DNA of 13,525 nucleotides from Anaerolineales bacterium UBA5069 (GTDB lineage: Bacteria; Chloroflexota; Anaerolineae; Caldilineales; Caldilineaceae): assembly GCA_002415895.1 (NCBI GenBank), contig DIAV01000126.1, positions 1,192-14,716 of the forward strand, written 5' to 3'. Every line of letters begins with the position of its first letter. The stretch's first letter is position 1. Positions 6,837-13,525 of the stretch are shown here, piece after piece. A program made the position numbers and the translations under genes. The notes beneath the pieces are model-generated. The model had not been told where the DNA came from, ran no database searches, and saw only the letters and a program-made list of their open reading frames with translations.

Positions 6837-7883
6837 ATGTCCCTCTCCTCTACCATGCGAAAACGGGCCATTCTGATCACAGGTGCATCGGGCGAGGTGG
6901 GCCACGCGCTCATCCAGCGGCTGGCGGCGGAGGGCACTTCGCGCCTTGTAACGGTGGACATTCGCCCACTGCCCGATGAGATCCGCCCGCTGGTCACCCA
7001 CTTTGAGGGTGATCTGCTCAACACACGTCTGCTGGCGCGCCTTGTTACAGAGTACGAGATTGAGGTGATCTACCACCTTGCGGCGCTGCTTTCCACACGC
7101 GCCGAAATTGCACCTGAGGCCGCGCACCAGGTCAACGTGGAGGGCACATTAGGGCTGCTCATGCTGGCGGCCGACCAGACGCAGTGGATGAACCGCCCCG
7201 TCCAGTTTATCTTCCCCAGTTCCATCGCTGTATATGGGCTGCCCGACAAAGAGACCAAGCTCCACTTTCAGCGCGTGCGCGAATTTGAATGGAACCAGCC
7301 GCGCACAATGTATGGCTGCAACAAGCTCTATTGCGAAATGCTGGGCGGCTACTTCACGCGTTACTACCGTCAGTTGGCGGCCGGCTCCGTGCCGACGATT
7401 GACTTCCGCTGCGTGCGCTTCCCCGGCCTCATCAGCGCCGATACGCTGCCCTCGGGCGGGACGAGTGACTATGCCCCCGAGATGCTCCACGCGGCGGCGC
7501 GGGGTGAGCCGTACGCCTGCTTTGTGCGCGAGGATGTGCGCATCCCCTTCCTGGCCATGCCTGATGCGGTGCGCGCCATCCTGATGCTCAGCCAGGCCCC
7601 GCGCGAGACACTGACGCGTTCGATCTACAACGTCACAAGCTTCAGCCTCTCGGCGCGGCAGATTCGCGACCGCGTTCTCCATGCATTCCCCGGCGCCGAA
7701 ATTTCTTTTGAGCCGGACATCAAACGCGAGGCGATTGTGGACTCATGGCCCGCCGATGTGGACGACAGCGCCGCACGCATTGACTGGGGCTGGTCCCCTG
7801 AATATGGCGTTGACCGCGCCTTTGACGAATATCTTGTCCCCGCCATTCGCCGCCACTATCGGCGCGACGAGGCGCAGGTATAG
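6837..7883 (+). CDS. tdh: L-threonine 3-dehydrogenase, short-chain (SDR/epimerase-like) type
   Basis: This 348-residue NAD-dependent enzyme belongs to the extended SDR family. It oxidises threonine to 2-amino-3-ketobutyrate, the substrate of the Kbl encoded just upstream. The Rossmann glycine motif GASGEVG is at 16-22, with VTVDIRP around the acidic NAD-ribose site, and YHLAALLS follows. The catalytic set is S128/S129 in FPSSIAVYG and Y159-x-x-x-K163. The C-terminal half carries the SDR-threonine-dehydrogenase signature: RFPGLIS, GGTSDYAPEM, the MPDAVRAIL region, and DSWPADVDDSAARIDWGW. This is unrelated to the zinc MDR-type Tdh of E. coli. Two in-frame ATGs exist (6837 and 6855). The first is preceded by a weak AGG-rich stretch and was kept, but 6855 places the Rossmann strand closer to the start and cannot be excluded. 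Confidence 0.92.
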   Translation: MSLSSTMRKRAILITGASGEVGHALIQRLAAEGTSRLVTVDIRPLPDEIRPLVTHFEGDLLNTRLLARLVTEYEIEVIYHLAALLSTRAEIAPEAAHQVNVEGTLGLLMLAADQTQWMNRPVQFIFPSSIAVYGLPDKETKLHFQRVREFEWNQPRTMYGCNKLYCEMLGGYFTRYYRQLAAGSVPTIDFRCVRFPGLISADTLPSGGTSDYAPEMLHAAARGEPYACFVREDVRIPFLAMPDAVRAILMLSQAPRETLTRSIYNVTSFSLSARQIRDRVLHAFPGAEISFEPDIKREAIVDSWPADVDDSAARIDWGWSPEYGVDRAFDEYLVPAIRRHYRRDEAQV

Positions 7884-7888
7884 CGCGT

Positions 7889-8818
7889 ATGGACTTTGAT
7901 CTGCCACCCCTCGCCATCAGCCTTGAGGATGACCCGCCGCCACGCGACTTGCAGAGCATTCTCAATGGCCTGCTTTCGTTCAATCGCCCGCTGGAACCTG
8001 AGAGCAACCACACGCCAATCGCTGTCTACATGCGCGACGCAGAGGGCCGGCTGCGCGGCGGACTGACCGGCGCGCTCTACTTCAACGCGCTCTTTATTGA
8101 TTATTTGTGGGTGGACGCGCCGCTGCGCCGGCAGGGTATTGGCCGCACGCTGCTTGCGCGCGTGGAGCATGAGGCGCGCACGCGCGGGCGCGATTTTGCA
8201 CACATTGAGAGCATGAGCTTTCAGGCGCCTGCGTTCTACCTGGCCCGCGGCTACAGCGCCTATGCCCTGCTTGATGGCTACACGGAAGGCGCGGCGCGCG
8301 TGCATCTGCGCCACCAATTTGCGGCCACCCATGAGGCCGATGCTGCTGTGAATCCGGCGCACATGGCGCTCGGGCTGCGCGTTGAGGTGACAACGGAACC
8401 GGATGCCGCCGATCTGCGCACTGTGCGCGAGGGGCTGTTTGCGTGGAACGCACAGGTGTACCAGCCGGATAATCCAAGGCCCCTCTACTTGTTTTTGCGC
8501 GGGCCGGATGGCCAGGTGCTGGGCGGCCTCACAGGCTCCACCTACTGGAATGCATGCTTTGTTGACCTCTTCTGGCTTGATGTGGGCGTGCGCCGCAAGG
8601 GCTTCGGTACGGCGATCATGCAGGCCGCAGTAGAGGAAGCCACCCGACGCGGCTGCGACTTCATTCATTTGGATACGCTCAGCTTCCAGGCGCGCGGCTT
8701 TTATGAAAAGCTCGGTTTCAACGCCTACGGCACGCTCGACGGCTTTGCCGCTGGCGTAGAGCGCTACCACATGGTCAAGTATTTACGCACGCGCAGTACG
8801 GCTACGGTCACGTTGTGA
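7889..8818 (+). CDS. Tandem-domain GNAT family N-acetyltransferase
   Basis: This 309-residue protein consists of two GNAT domains that are clearly an internal duplication. Each copy has a GL..(F/W)N helix, GGLTG..Y.NA.F.D..W.D, and the acetyl-CoA pyrophosphate motif. That motif is R80-x-x-G83-x-G85 (RRQGIG) in the first copy and R235-x-x-G238-x-G240 (RRKGFG) in the second, 155 residues apart. Each copy then has SFQAxxFYxxxG(Y/F)xAY. Both CoA motifs look intact, so both halves may bind acetyl-CoA. The acceptor substrate is unknown. The gene starts five bases after tdh and overlaps the next gene by one base (TGATG), so it is translated as part of the same transcript. The SFQA..FY..LG motif resembles the small GNATs annotated as acyltransferases for amines or peptides, but no specific substrate can be assigned. 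Confidence 0.9.
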   Translation: MDFDLPPLAISLEDDPPPRDLQSILNGLLSFNRPLEPESNHTPIAVYMRDAEGRLRGGLTGALYFNALFIDYLWVDAPLRRQGIGRTLLARVEHEARTRGRDFAHIESMSFQAPAFYLARGYSAYALLDGYTEGAARVHLRHQFAATHEADAAVNPAHMALGLRVEVTTEPDAADLRTVREGLFAWNAQVYQPDNPRPLYLFLRGPDGQVLGGLTGSTYWNACFVDLFWLDVGVRRKGFGTAIMQAAVEEATRRGCDFIHLDTLSFQARGFYEKLGFNAYGTLDGFAAGVERYHMVKYLRTRSTATVTL

Positions 8819-9741
8819 TGTCCGAGATAACCGGTGATGCAACGCCGCACATGCGGCCCGCGTTTGGTTCCGGTCCCCTGCTGGTACTGGGCGCCGCGCT
8901 GTGCTGGGGAACAACCGGCACGCTTCAGGCATTGGCCCCTGCCGGCGCCTCGTCGCTGAGTGTGGGTGCGGTGCGATTGTTGGTGGGCGGCCTGGCGTTG
9001 TTGTTCTTTGCCGCCGCGCGCGGCCTGTTGCGCGACGTGCGCGCACTGCCGCTTGCGGCAACACTGCTTGCAGCAGTGGCCGTGGCGGCCTATCAGCTCT
9101 GCTTCTTTGCGGGCGTGCGCATTGCCGGGGTGGCCGCAGGAACGCTGGTGGCAATTGGCAGCGCGCCAATCTTCGCCGGGGTCTTGGGGATCCTTGTACT
9201 GCGTGAACGGCCAGGGACGCGATGGGCCATTGCCACGTTGCTCGCGATTGGTGGCTGTACACTGCTTGTCGCGGGCGGCAATGGCTCCAGTATAAACCGG
9301 CCTGAGCCGCTTGGTGTGCTGCTGGCTTTGGGGGCGGGCGCGAGCTATGCAATCTACACACTGTTGACAAAGCGCATTGTTGCGGAAGTCGCGCCCGACC
9401 TGGCCGCCGCCGCTGTCTTTAGTCTGGGTGCACTCCTGCTCTCACCTCTGCTGTTTGTCTCGGACATGCGTTGGCTGGCCACGCCCCGCGGCGCCGGCGT
9501 GGCGCTTGCTTTGGGGCTGGTCGCAACTGCAATTGCCTACCGACTCTACACGCGCGCGTTGCGCACCGTGCCCGCAAGCACTGCTGTCACGCTCGCTCTG
9601 GCGGAGCCGCTGGCGGCGGGTTTGCTGGGTGTCTTTGTATTGGGCGAATGGCTGTCCACCGCCGGCTGGCTGGGCGGGTTGCTGATCGTTGCCGCACTGC
9701 TGTTGCTTACCATCCAGCGCGCACCGCAGCGCCCACACTGA
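8818..9741 (+). CDS. EamA/DMT-superfamily transporter
   Basis: This is a 307-residue integral inner-membrane protein with about ten predicted helices arranged as two EamA repeats. The first opens at about residue 18 with LLVLGAALCWGTTGTLQALAP, the typical EamA start; the second at about residue 163 with LGVLLALGAGASYAIYTLLTKR. The family exports or imports metabolites, amino acids or drugs; no substrate is visible. The ATG at 8818 overlaps the preceding stop (TGATG). A GTG three bases earlier is an equally possible start. No ribosome-binding site stands out, so translational coupling to the acetyltransferase is likely. Confidence 0.9.
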   Translation: MSEITGDATPHMRPAFGSGPLLVLGAALCWGTTGTLQALAPAGASSLSVGAVRLLVGGLALLFFAAARGLLRDVRALPLAATLLAAVAVAAYQLCFFAGVRIAGVAAGTLVAIGSAPIFAGVLGILVLRERPGTRWAIATLLAIGGCTLLVAGGNGSSINRPEPLGVLLALGAGASYAIYTLLTKRIVAEVAPDLAAAAVFSLGALLLSPLLFVSDMRWLATPRGAGVALALGLVATAIAYRLYTRALRTVPASTAVTLALAEPLAAGLLGVFVLGEWLSTAGWLGGLLIVAALLLLTIQRAPQRPH

Positions 9742-9756
9742 GGTTCGGATCTCGCC

Positions 9757-10710
9757 ATGCTCCGCTTGCTGACCTACGGCTTGCTGGCCGCGCTCTTCTT
9801 TAGCAGCACCTTTGTCCTTAACCGCGCCATGAGCCTTGGCGGGGGCCACTGGGTTTGGTCGGCGGCACTGCGCTACGCCTATGCCCTGCTGCTGATTGCT
9901 CTGGGTTTTGTGCTGAGCGGGCGCGCCCGCACGCTGGTTGAGGTGGGCCGCGTCTACCTGCGCCACTGGCTCTTCTGGACGCTGGCCGGCTGCATTGGCT
10001 TTGGCGTCTTCTACGCGGGCATTACCTTTGCCGCTGCGTTTGCCCCCGGCTGGATTGTGGCTACCACCTGGCAGACGACAATTTTGGCCACGCCGCTGGT
10101 GCTGGCGGCCTTTGGGCGGCGCGTACCACTGCGCGGCCTGCTCTTTACGTTGCTCATCTTTGCTGGCGTGGTGCTTGTCAACCTCGAGCACGCCGCCCAA
10201 ACCACATGGGCGCAGGTGGCGTTGGGCGCGCTGCCGGTGCTGATCGCCGCTGTGGCCTATCCACTGGGGCTGCAAATGGTGTGGGAGGCGCGCGCTGGAG
10301 GCACCCACAGCCGGCGCGTGCCACACATTGATTCTGCTGTGGTCGATCAGCCCTTTGCGCGCGTCCTGCTGCTGATCCTGGGATCGCTGCCGTTCTGGAT
10401 TGTGCTGGTGCTGGTTGTGCAGCCGCCGCCGCCCACGCAGGGGCAATGGGTGAGCACGCTGCTGGTGGCACTCTCATCGGGGATTGTGGCGACGGTGCTC
10501 TTCATGCACGCGCGCCATCTGGCACGCACGCCCTACCAATTGGCCGCCGTGGACAGCACGCAGTCGGGCGAGGTCATTTTTTCGCTTCTGGGCGAGGTGC
10601 TTTTGCTGGGCGGTGCGCTGCCGGGGCCAGTGGGCTGGGCGGGCGTCGTGCTTACCATGGTGGGGCTGGTGCTCTATTTGGGCGCGCAGCGGCGCGAGGT
10701 TGCGGCGTGA
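9757..10710 (+). CDS. Multidrug-efflux-type DMT transporter (EmrE-like family)
   Basis: This 317-residue membrane protein has about ten hydrophobic segments. Examples are LLTYGLLAALFFSSTFVLNR at the N-terminus, YALLLIALGFVL, LFTLLIFAGVVLV, VLLLILGSLPFWIVLVLV, and a conserved late motif AVDSTQSGEVIFSLLGEVLLLGG. The sequence is clearly different from the EamA protein 15 bases upstream. It fits the group annotated as putative multidrug resistance efflux transporters, probably acting in small-molecule or drug export. The stop overlaps the GTG of the Dam remnant (GTGA), suggesting that the lost gene was once coupled to it. Confidence 0.87.
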   Translation: MLRLLTYGLLAALFFSSTFVLNRAMSLGGGHWVWSAALRYAYALLLIALGFVLSGRARTLVEVGRVYLRHWLFWTLAGCIGFGVFYAGITFAAAFAPGWIVATTWQTTILATPLVLAAFGRRVPLRGLLFTLLIFAGVVLVNLEHAAQTTWAQVALGALPVLIAAVAYPLGLQMVWEARAGGTHSRRVPHIDSAVVDQPFARVLLLILGSLPFWIVLVLVVQPPPPTQGQWVSTLLVALSSGIVATVLFMHARHLARTPYQLAAVDSTQSGEVIFSLLGEVLLLGGALPGPVGWAGVVLTMVGLVLYLGAQRREVAA

Positions 10711-10748
10711 AGTCTTTTTTGAAGTGGGCTGGCGGAATACGCCAATAA
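10707..10748 (+). pseudogene. N-terminal remnant of a second Dam-like methyltransferase
   Basis: From the GTG at 10707 the frame reads V-K-S-F-L-K-W-A-G-G-I-R-Q and then TAA. This is almost the invariant N-terminus of D12-class adenine methyltransferases (FLKWAGGKRQ), where the lysine that should contact AdoMet has become Ile (ATA instead of AAA). Nothing homologous follows. The intact dam gene 69 bases downstream begins K-P-F-L-K-W-A-G-G-K. The matched nine codons share only about 19 of 27 bases, so this is not a recent tandem copy. It appears to be the left end of an older dam gene lost by deletion or displacement. Confidence 0.65.
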
Positions 10749-10762
10749 CGCGATTCGTGGTG

Positions 10763-10787
10763 ATACACCTTTGCGACTAGAGTGTAT
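10763..10787. promoter_or_regulatory. Small inverted repeat upstream of dam
   Basis: ATACAC and GTGTAT are separated by 14 bases or fewer. They sit in an AT-richer 70-base leader that contains a possible -10 (TATGTT, 10785-10790) but no convincing -35. They could be an operator or a chance pair. Confidence 0.25.
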
Positions 10788-10804
10788 GTTTTCCTCGCAT
10801 CGTC

Positions 10805-10815
10805 GGAGTCAGATC
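10805..10815 (+). promoter_or_regulatory. RBS of dam with a GATC between it and the start codon
   Basis: GGAG (10805-10808) is eight bases before the ATG at 10817. A GATC (10812-10815) occupies the spacer, so the predicted target of the enzyme abuts its own start codon. Self-regulation through DNA methylation would act on transcription, not translation, so any role is speculative. Confidence 0.5.
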
Positions 10816-10816
10816 T

Positions 10817-11629
10817 ATGAAGCCCTTTCTAAAATGGGCAGGTGGCAAGATGCGGCTTGTGGCCCGCCTGCAAGAGGCCTTACCACCCGGGCGCCGCCTG
10901 ATTGAACCATTTGTCGGATCGGGGGCCGTCTTCCTCAACACCGGCTACCCAACCTACTTGCTGAATGACCTCAATGCCGACCTCATTCACTTGTATATTG
11001 AATTGCGACAGAACAGAGAAGCGTTGATTGGAGGCGCACGTGCATTTTTTGAACCGGAGTTCAATAATGCAAGCGTCTACTACGAACTTCGCAGTCGCTT
11101 CAACACGAGTACCGACAAATTCGAACGAGCCTGTATATTCGTCTATCTGAACAAACACGGCTTCAATGGACTTTGCCGATATAACGCGCAGGGTGGCTTT
11201 AATGTACCCTTTGGCCGCAATGCAATGCCCCGTTTCCCTGAAGTTGAAATGCGCGCATTCTCTGATCGCTCCGGGCTTGCGGAGTTTGACAATGTTGATT
11301 TTAGGGACATTTTCGCGCGTGCCGAGCGGGGCGATGTTGTCTACTGTGATCCACCCTATGCGCCATTGTCATCCACCGCGAATTTTACCAGTTATGGCGC
11401 CGGGGCTTTCGGCCCCAATGAGCAGCAGGCGCTGGCAATGTGCGCAATTGCGGCTGCGAAGCGGGGAATTACCACTGTGATTTCTAATCACAACACGCAC
11501 TATACACGCAGTTTGTACAGCGATGCGCAGGGAATTGAATATTTTGATGTGGAAAGACGCATTAGTTGTGATGCTGCGAACCGCAGTCGCGCGGCAGAAC
11601 TGTTGGCTGTCTATGAAGGCAAGCAATAG
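10817..11629 (+). CDS. dam: DNA adenine methyltransferase Dam (D12 class)
   Basis: This 270-residue enzyme transfers a methyl group from AdoMet to adenine N6. By homology the target is GATC. The AdoMet motifs are FLKWAGGK at residues 4-11 and PFVGSGAVFLN at about 31-41. The catalytic motif is D178-P-P-Y-A-P-L-S, and LCRYNAQGGFNVPFGR lies in the target-recognition region. Each of these is close to enterobacterial and phage Dam (DPPY at 181 in E. coli). It ends AAELLAVYEGKQ. No restriction enzyme, MutS/MutL or SeqA is encoded in the window, so it looks like an orphan methylase. Two 60-base stretches counted by hand (10981-11100) are near 45 % G+C, against about 65 % in the transporter upstream, which suggests acquisition from a different source. 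It probably has its own promoter in the 106-base leader. Confidence 0.95.
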   Translation: MKPFLKWAGGKMRLVARLQEALPPGRRLIEPFVGSGAVFLNTGYPTYLLNDLNADLIHLYIELRQNREALIGGARAFFEPEFNNASVYYELRSRFNTSTDKFERACIFVYLNKHGFNGLCRYNAQGGFNVPFGRNAMPRFPEVEMRAFSDRSGLAEFDNVDFRDIFARAERGDVVYCDPPYAPLSSTANFTSYGAGAFGPNEQQALAMCAIAAAKRGITTVISNHNTHYTRSLYSDAQGIEYFDVERRISCDAANRSRAAELLAVYEGKQ

Positions 11630-11794
11630 GGTGACTGCGGTTGGCCCTGCGCGTGCGTGTGCAAATAACCTTGGCGCTGCAAGCCGCCCTTACGTGACGT
11701 TCGCGCACTTACGAGATGCGTAACTTGGATGTCAGGCACTTTCGCTCGTGTTGCACAATTCTTCGTTCACGCACTATATAACCGGAGTGAGATT

Positions 11795-12685
11795 ATGGGA
11801 TCAATCGCATCCGCAACCACAATGGGCGCAGTCGGCTTGATTGTGGCTGACCTGAACCGTTCACTGGCGTTCTACACTGGCGCGCTGGGGCTGCACGTGC
11901 AGCGCCGTACCCCGCAGCAGGCCTGGCTGGGCGCAGATGGGCCAACGCTGCTTGTGCTGACAGAGCAACCGGGCGCAAAACCTGTGCAGCGCGGCCACAC
12001 GGGGCTGTATCATGTGGCATATCTGCTGCCCAGCCGCACCGATTTGGCGCGCACTCTGCGCCACCTGATCGAGACGCGCACGGTGCTTTCGGGCGCATCG
12101 GACCATGGCGTGAGCGAGGCGCTCTATCTGAGCGACCCCGACGGCCACGGCATTGAGATTTTCCGAGACCGCCCGCGCAGTGAGTGGCCCTCGGCAGGCG
12201 GCGCGCTGGAGATGACGCTTGACCCGCTGGACGCTGCGGGGCTGCTGCAGGAAATCGCGGGCGCGCATGAAGCATGGCACGGCATGGCCGCGGGAACACG
12301 CATCGGTCATGTGCACCTGCATGTGCGCGACATCAAGGAGGCAGAGACCTTCTATTGCACAATTCTGGGCTTTGACCTCATGCAGCGCTTTGCAGGGCAG
12401 GCATCATTTGTCTCTGCGGGCGGCTACCATCACCACCTGGGGCTGAATGTGTGGGCTGGGGTCGGTGCGCCGCCGCCCCCCGATGATGCCGCACGCCTGC
12501 ATTGGTATGAAATCCTGCTGCCTGATGCAGATGCATACGCTGAGGTGCTCACACGGCTGCGCGCTGCGAATGTCGCAGTGGATGATCGTTCCGGCGTGGC
12601 CGCGCTGTACGATCCCGCGGGCAATCCAATTCGGCTGATCGACACCTACGCGGACAACGCGCGGCCTGAGGCCACGGGTGCTTAG
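11795..12685 (+). CDS. Two-domain VOC protein, catechol 2,3-dioxygenase (CatE)-like
   Basis: This 296-residue cytoplasmic protein contains four beta-alpha-beta-beta-beta modules of the vicinal-oxygen-chelate fold. The first pair holds GLYHVAYLLPSR (H73) and LSDPDGHGIEIFRD (E121). The second pair holds IGHVHLHVRD (H172, H174, H176) and GGYHHHLGLNVW (H212-H214). The overall string, including SGASDHGVSEALYL, fits the Bacillus CatE/YfiE group, which opens catechol rings using Fe(II) or Mn(II). The last module ends GNPIRL, with Arg where many extradiol enzymes have a metal-binding Glu, so the exact metal site cannot be fixed by eye. The start at 11795 has GGAG seven bases upstream; the longer in-frame start at 11729 was rejected. 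The 165-base gap before it contains small TTACG/CGTAA inverted repeats and no gene. Confidence 0.85.
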   Translation: MGSIASATTMGAVGLIVADLNRSLAFYTGALGLHVQRRTPQQAWLGADGPTLLVLTEQPGAKPVQRGHTGLYHVAYLLPSRTDLARTLRHLIETRTVLSGASDHGVSEALYLSDPDGHGIEIFRDRPRSEWPSAGGALEMTLDPLDAAGLLQEIAGAHEAWHGMAAGTRIGHVHLHVRDIKEAETFYCTILGFDLMQRFAGQASFVSAGGYHHHLGLNVWAGVGAPPPPDDAARLHWYEILLPDADAYAEVLTRLRAANVAVDDRSGVAALYDPAGNPIRLIDTYADNARPEATGA

Positions 12686-12757
12686 GCAATTGTCAATCGA
12701 GTGAGCGCGCCCAACCTGCGCGCATCCAACCCGTCACGCGTTAATCTGGGGAACACA

Positions 12758-13327
12758 ATGGCCAAATTCTACAGTGAACTATCAGATGATCAGCGCGCGT
12801 TTATTGCGGCGCAGCATGTTTTCTTTGTTGCGTCGGGCACCGCCGAGAGCCGCATCAACCTTTCGCCCAAGGGTGGCGACACGCTGCGCGTCCTGGACGC
12901 ACACACTGTTGCCTATCTCGACATAACGGGCAGCGGCAACGAGACAGCCGCGCACATGAAGCATGACGGGCGGCTTACGCTCATGCTCTGCAGTTTTGGC
13001 GACAAGCCGCTGATTCTGCGCCTCTATGGGCACGGGCGCGTAGTGCTCCCGGGCGCGCCGGATTGGGACAGATTGGCCGCGCACTTCCCCACCTTTGCGG
13101 GCACGCGCCAAATCATCGTTCTGGCGGTGGAAAGTGCACAGACATCCTGCGGTTTTGGGGTGCCCCACGCCGAAGGCATGCAGCCGCGCACCCGCATGAT
13201 CGAATGGGCCGAGGGCAAGGGTGAGGAAGCGCTGGCGCTCTATCGCCGGCGCAACAATGCATGCAGCATTGATGGGCTGACGAATGATACAGTTGTTGCT
13301 GAAGGCGCGGCCGCGGCTGAGATCTAA
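12758..13327 (+). CDS. Pyridoxamine 5'-phosphate oxidase-fold flavin protein
   Basis: This 189-residue protein has the split-barrel PNPOx-like fold. The N-terminal segment FYSELSDDQRAFIAAQHVFFVAS leads into the R32-I-N-L-S-P-K-G phosphate/FMN-binding strand. Then come VAYLDITGSGNETAAHM, where the GNET stretch also lines the FMN phosphate site, and RLTLMLCSFGDKPLILRLYGHGRVV. This is the general oxidoreductase-like subgroup (putative PNPOx), not the genuine PdxH, whose C-terminal pyridoxal motif is missing. Its substrate is unknown. The ATG at 12758 has GGGGAA upstream; a GTG at 12701 adds 19 poorly conserved residues and was not used. It lies 72 bases after the VOC gene and may share its transcript. 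Confidence 0.88.
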   Translation: MAKFYSELSDDQRAFIAAQHVFFVASGTAESRINLSPKGGDTLRVLDAHTVAYLDITGSGNETAAHMKHDGRLTLMLCSFGDKPLILRLYGHGRVVLPGAPDWDRLAAHFPTFAGTRQIIVLAVESAQTSCGFGVPHAEGMQPRTRMIEWAEGKGEEALALYRRRNNACSIDGLTNDTVVAEGAAAAEI

Positions 13328-13361
13328 GTGCTGCGTCCTGCACGTGCAGGACGCAGCACTT
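13326..13361. terminator. 36-bp perfect palindrome after the PNPOx gene
   Basis: The two 18-base arms (starting AAGTGCTGCG and centred on CAC/GTG at 13343/13344) are perfectly complementary, and the repeat begins inside the TAA stop. As RNA it forms a very stable hairpin, probably a terminator or 3' stabiliser for the plus-strand genes. No U-tract follows. A smaller hairpin (GCGGTT/AACCGC, 13366-13380) comes directly after it. Confidence 0.65.
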
Positions 13362-13395
13362 GGCGGCGGTTTGCAACCGCAAATCGCTGAAAAGA

Positions 13396-13429
13396 AACGC
13401 GAGGCTTCCGGCATTGGAAGCCTCGCGTT
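13396..13429 (-). terminator. Intrinsic terminator of the convergent ABC-permease gene
   Basis: A 14-bp perfect stem (AACGCGAGGCTTCC/GGAAGCCTCGCGTT) with a six-base loop is followed on the minus strand by a T-rich run (GTTTCTTTTC). It lies 58 bases past the stop of the minus-strand partial gene and could also stop plus-strand transcripts. Confidence 0.7.
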
Positions 13430-13446
13430 CGTTATTTGCCCGATCT

Positions 13447-13474
13447 CCCACGCCCCACGCCCCACGCCCCACGC
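13447..13474. repeat. Four perfect CCCACGC heptamers
   Basis: Four exact tandem copies of CCCACGC (GCGTGGG on the other strand) are followed by a partial CCC. They sit between the terminator and the stop of the partial gene. Heptanucleotide arrays of this kind recur in cyanobacterial and Chloroflexota intergenic DNA and vary in copy number. Confidence 0.85.
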
Positions 13475-13486
13475 CCCGCAGTCGAC

Positions 13487-13525
13487 TTACCGATTCAGGC
13501 GCGGGTCCAGCGCGTCGCGCAGGCC
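13487..13525 (-). CDS. C-terminal end of an ABC transporter permease (DppC/OppC-like), partial
   Basis: Only the last 12 codons and the TAA are in the window. They read G-L-R-D-A-L-D-P-R-L-N-R. The segment LRDALDPRL is the typical tail of DppC/OppC-type dipeptide/oligopeptide permeases of the BPD-transport-1 family. The body of the gene lies beyond base 13525 on the minus strand. The match is short but characteristic. Confidence 0.6.
   Translation of the reverse strand, partial: GLRDALDPRLNR

Noticed and set aside
9442..10446. Minus-strand 334-codon frame opposite the two transporters
   Set aside because: Gln/Arg/Ala-rich antisense translation of transmembrane codons, a typical high-GC shadow.
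10817..11629. Restriction-modification system
   Set aside because: No endonuclease gene lies next to dam in the window; neighbours are a transporter and a VOC protein.
11751..11780. TTGCAC ... TATATA as promoter of the VOC gene
   Set aside because: The -35 is poor and the predicted start site would fall on the ribosome-binding site; left unlisted.

Overview
The window is about 60 % G+C or higher, gene-dense, and reads as a stretch of bacterial chromosome with mixed housekeeping and accessory genes. Two intergenic spots carry degenerate or perfect heptanucleotide tandem repeats (about 6691-6803 and 13447-13474). The catabolic pair kbl plus a short-chain-type threonine dehydrogenase is also present. 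This combination is compatible with Chloroflexota (Anaerolineae/Caldilineae-like) or another deep-branching phylum, but no rRNA or other decisive marker is present, so the taxonomy is a guess.

Left part (1-2112, minus strand): a small gene for a RuvC/RNase H-fold protein, then hflX, a ribosome-associated GTPase. They run in the same direction and probably share a transcript. Short palindromes lie at and beyond the 3' end of hflX.

Middle left (2375-5368, plus strand): a large, unrecognised 805-residue protein and, 72 bases further on, an acidic 167-residue protein. The large protein has a low-complexity N-terminus, a long Ala-rich helical region, a leucine-rich helical array, and a compact basic C-terminal domain ending in a T-x-Y-P-like strand. 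This layout suggests a polymorphic-toxin-like effector with its immunity protein. It is the best candidate here for an undescribed system, but it is an inference from architecture and charge, not from recognised homology. A 12-bp hairpin closes the unit.

Middle (5430-10710, plus strand): a promoter with a consensus TATAAT box precedes kbl (2-amino-3-ketobutyrate CoA ligase). An intergenic inverted array of TTGGT-type repeats separates it from an SDR-type L-threonine 3-dehydrogenase. Together these two enzymes convert threonine to glycine and acetyl-CoA. Tightly packed behind them are a tandem-duplicated GNAT acetyltransferase and two different drug/metabolite-superfamily transporters, with gaps or overlaps of only a few bases.

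Right (10707-13327, plus strand): a 13-codon remnant of a Dam-type methyltransferase start overlaps the stop of the second transporter. An intact, visibly more AT-rich dam gene follows within 70 bases. Then come a two-domain VOC (catechol 2,3-dioxygenase/CatE-like) protein and a PNPOx-fold flavin protein. A 36-bp perfect palindrome and a second hairpin terminator separate these from the last 12 codons of a convergent gene on the minus strand, which look like the C-terminus of a DppC/OppC-type ABC transporter permease.
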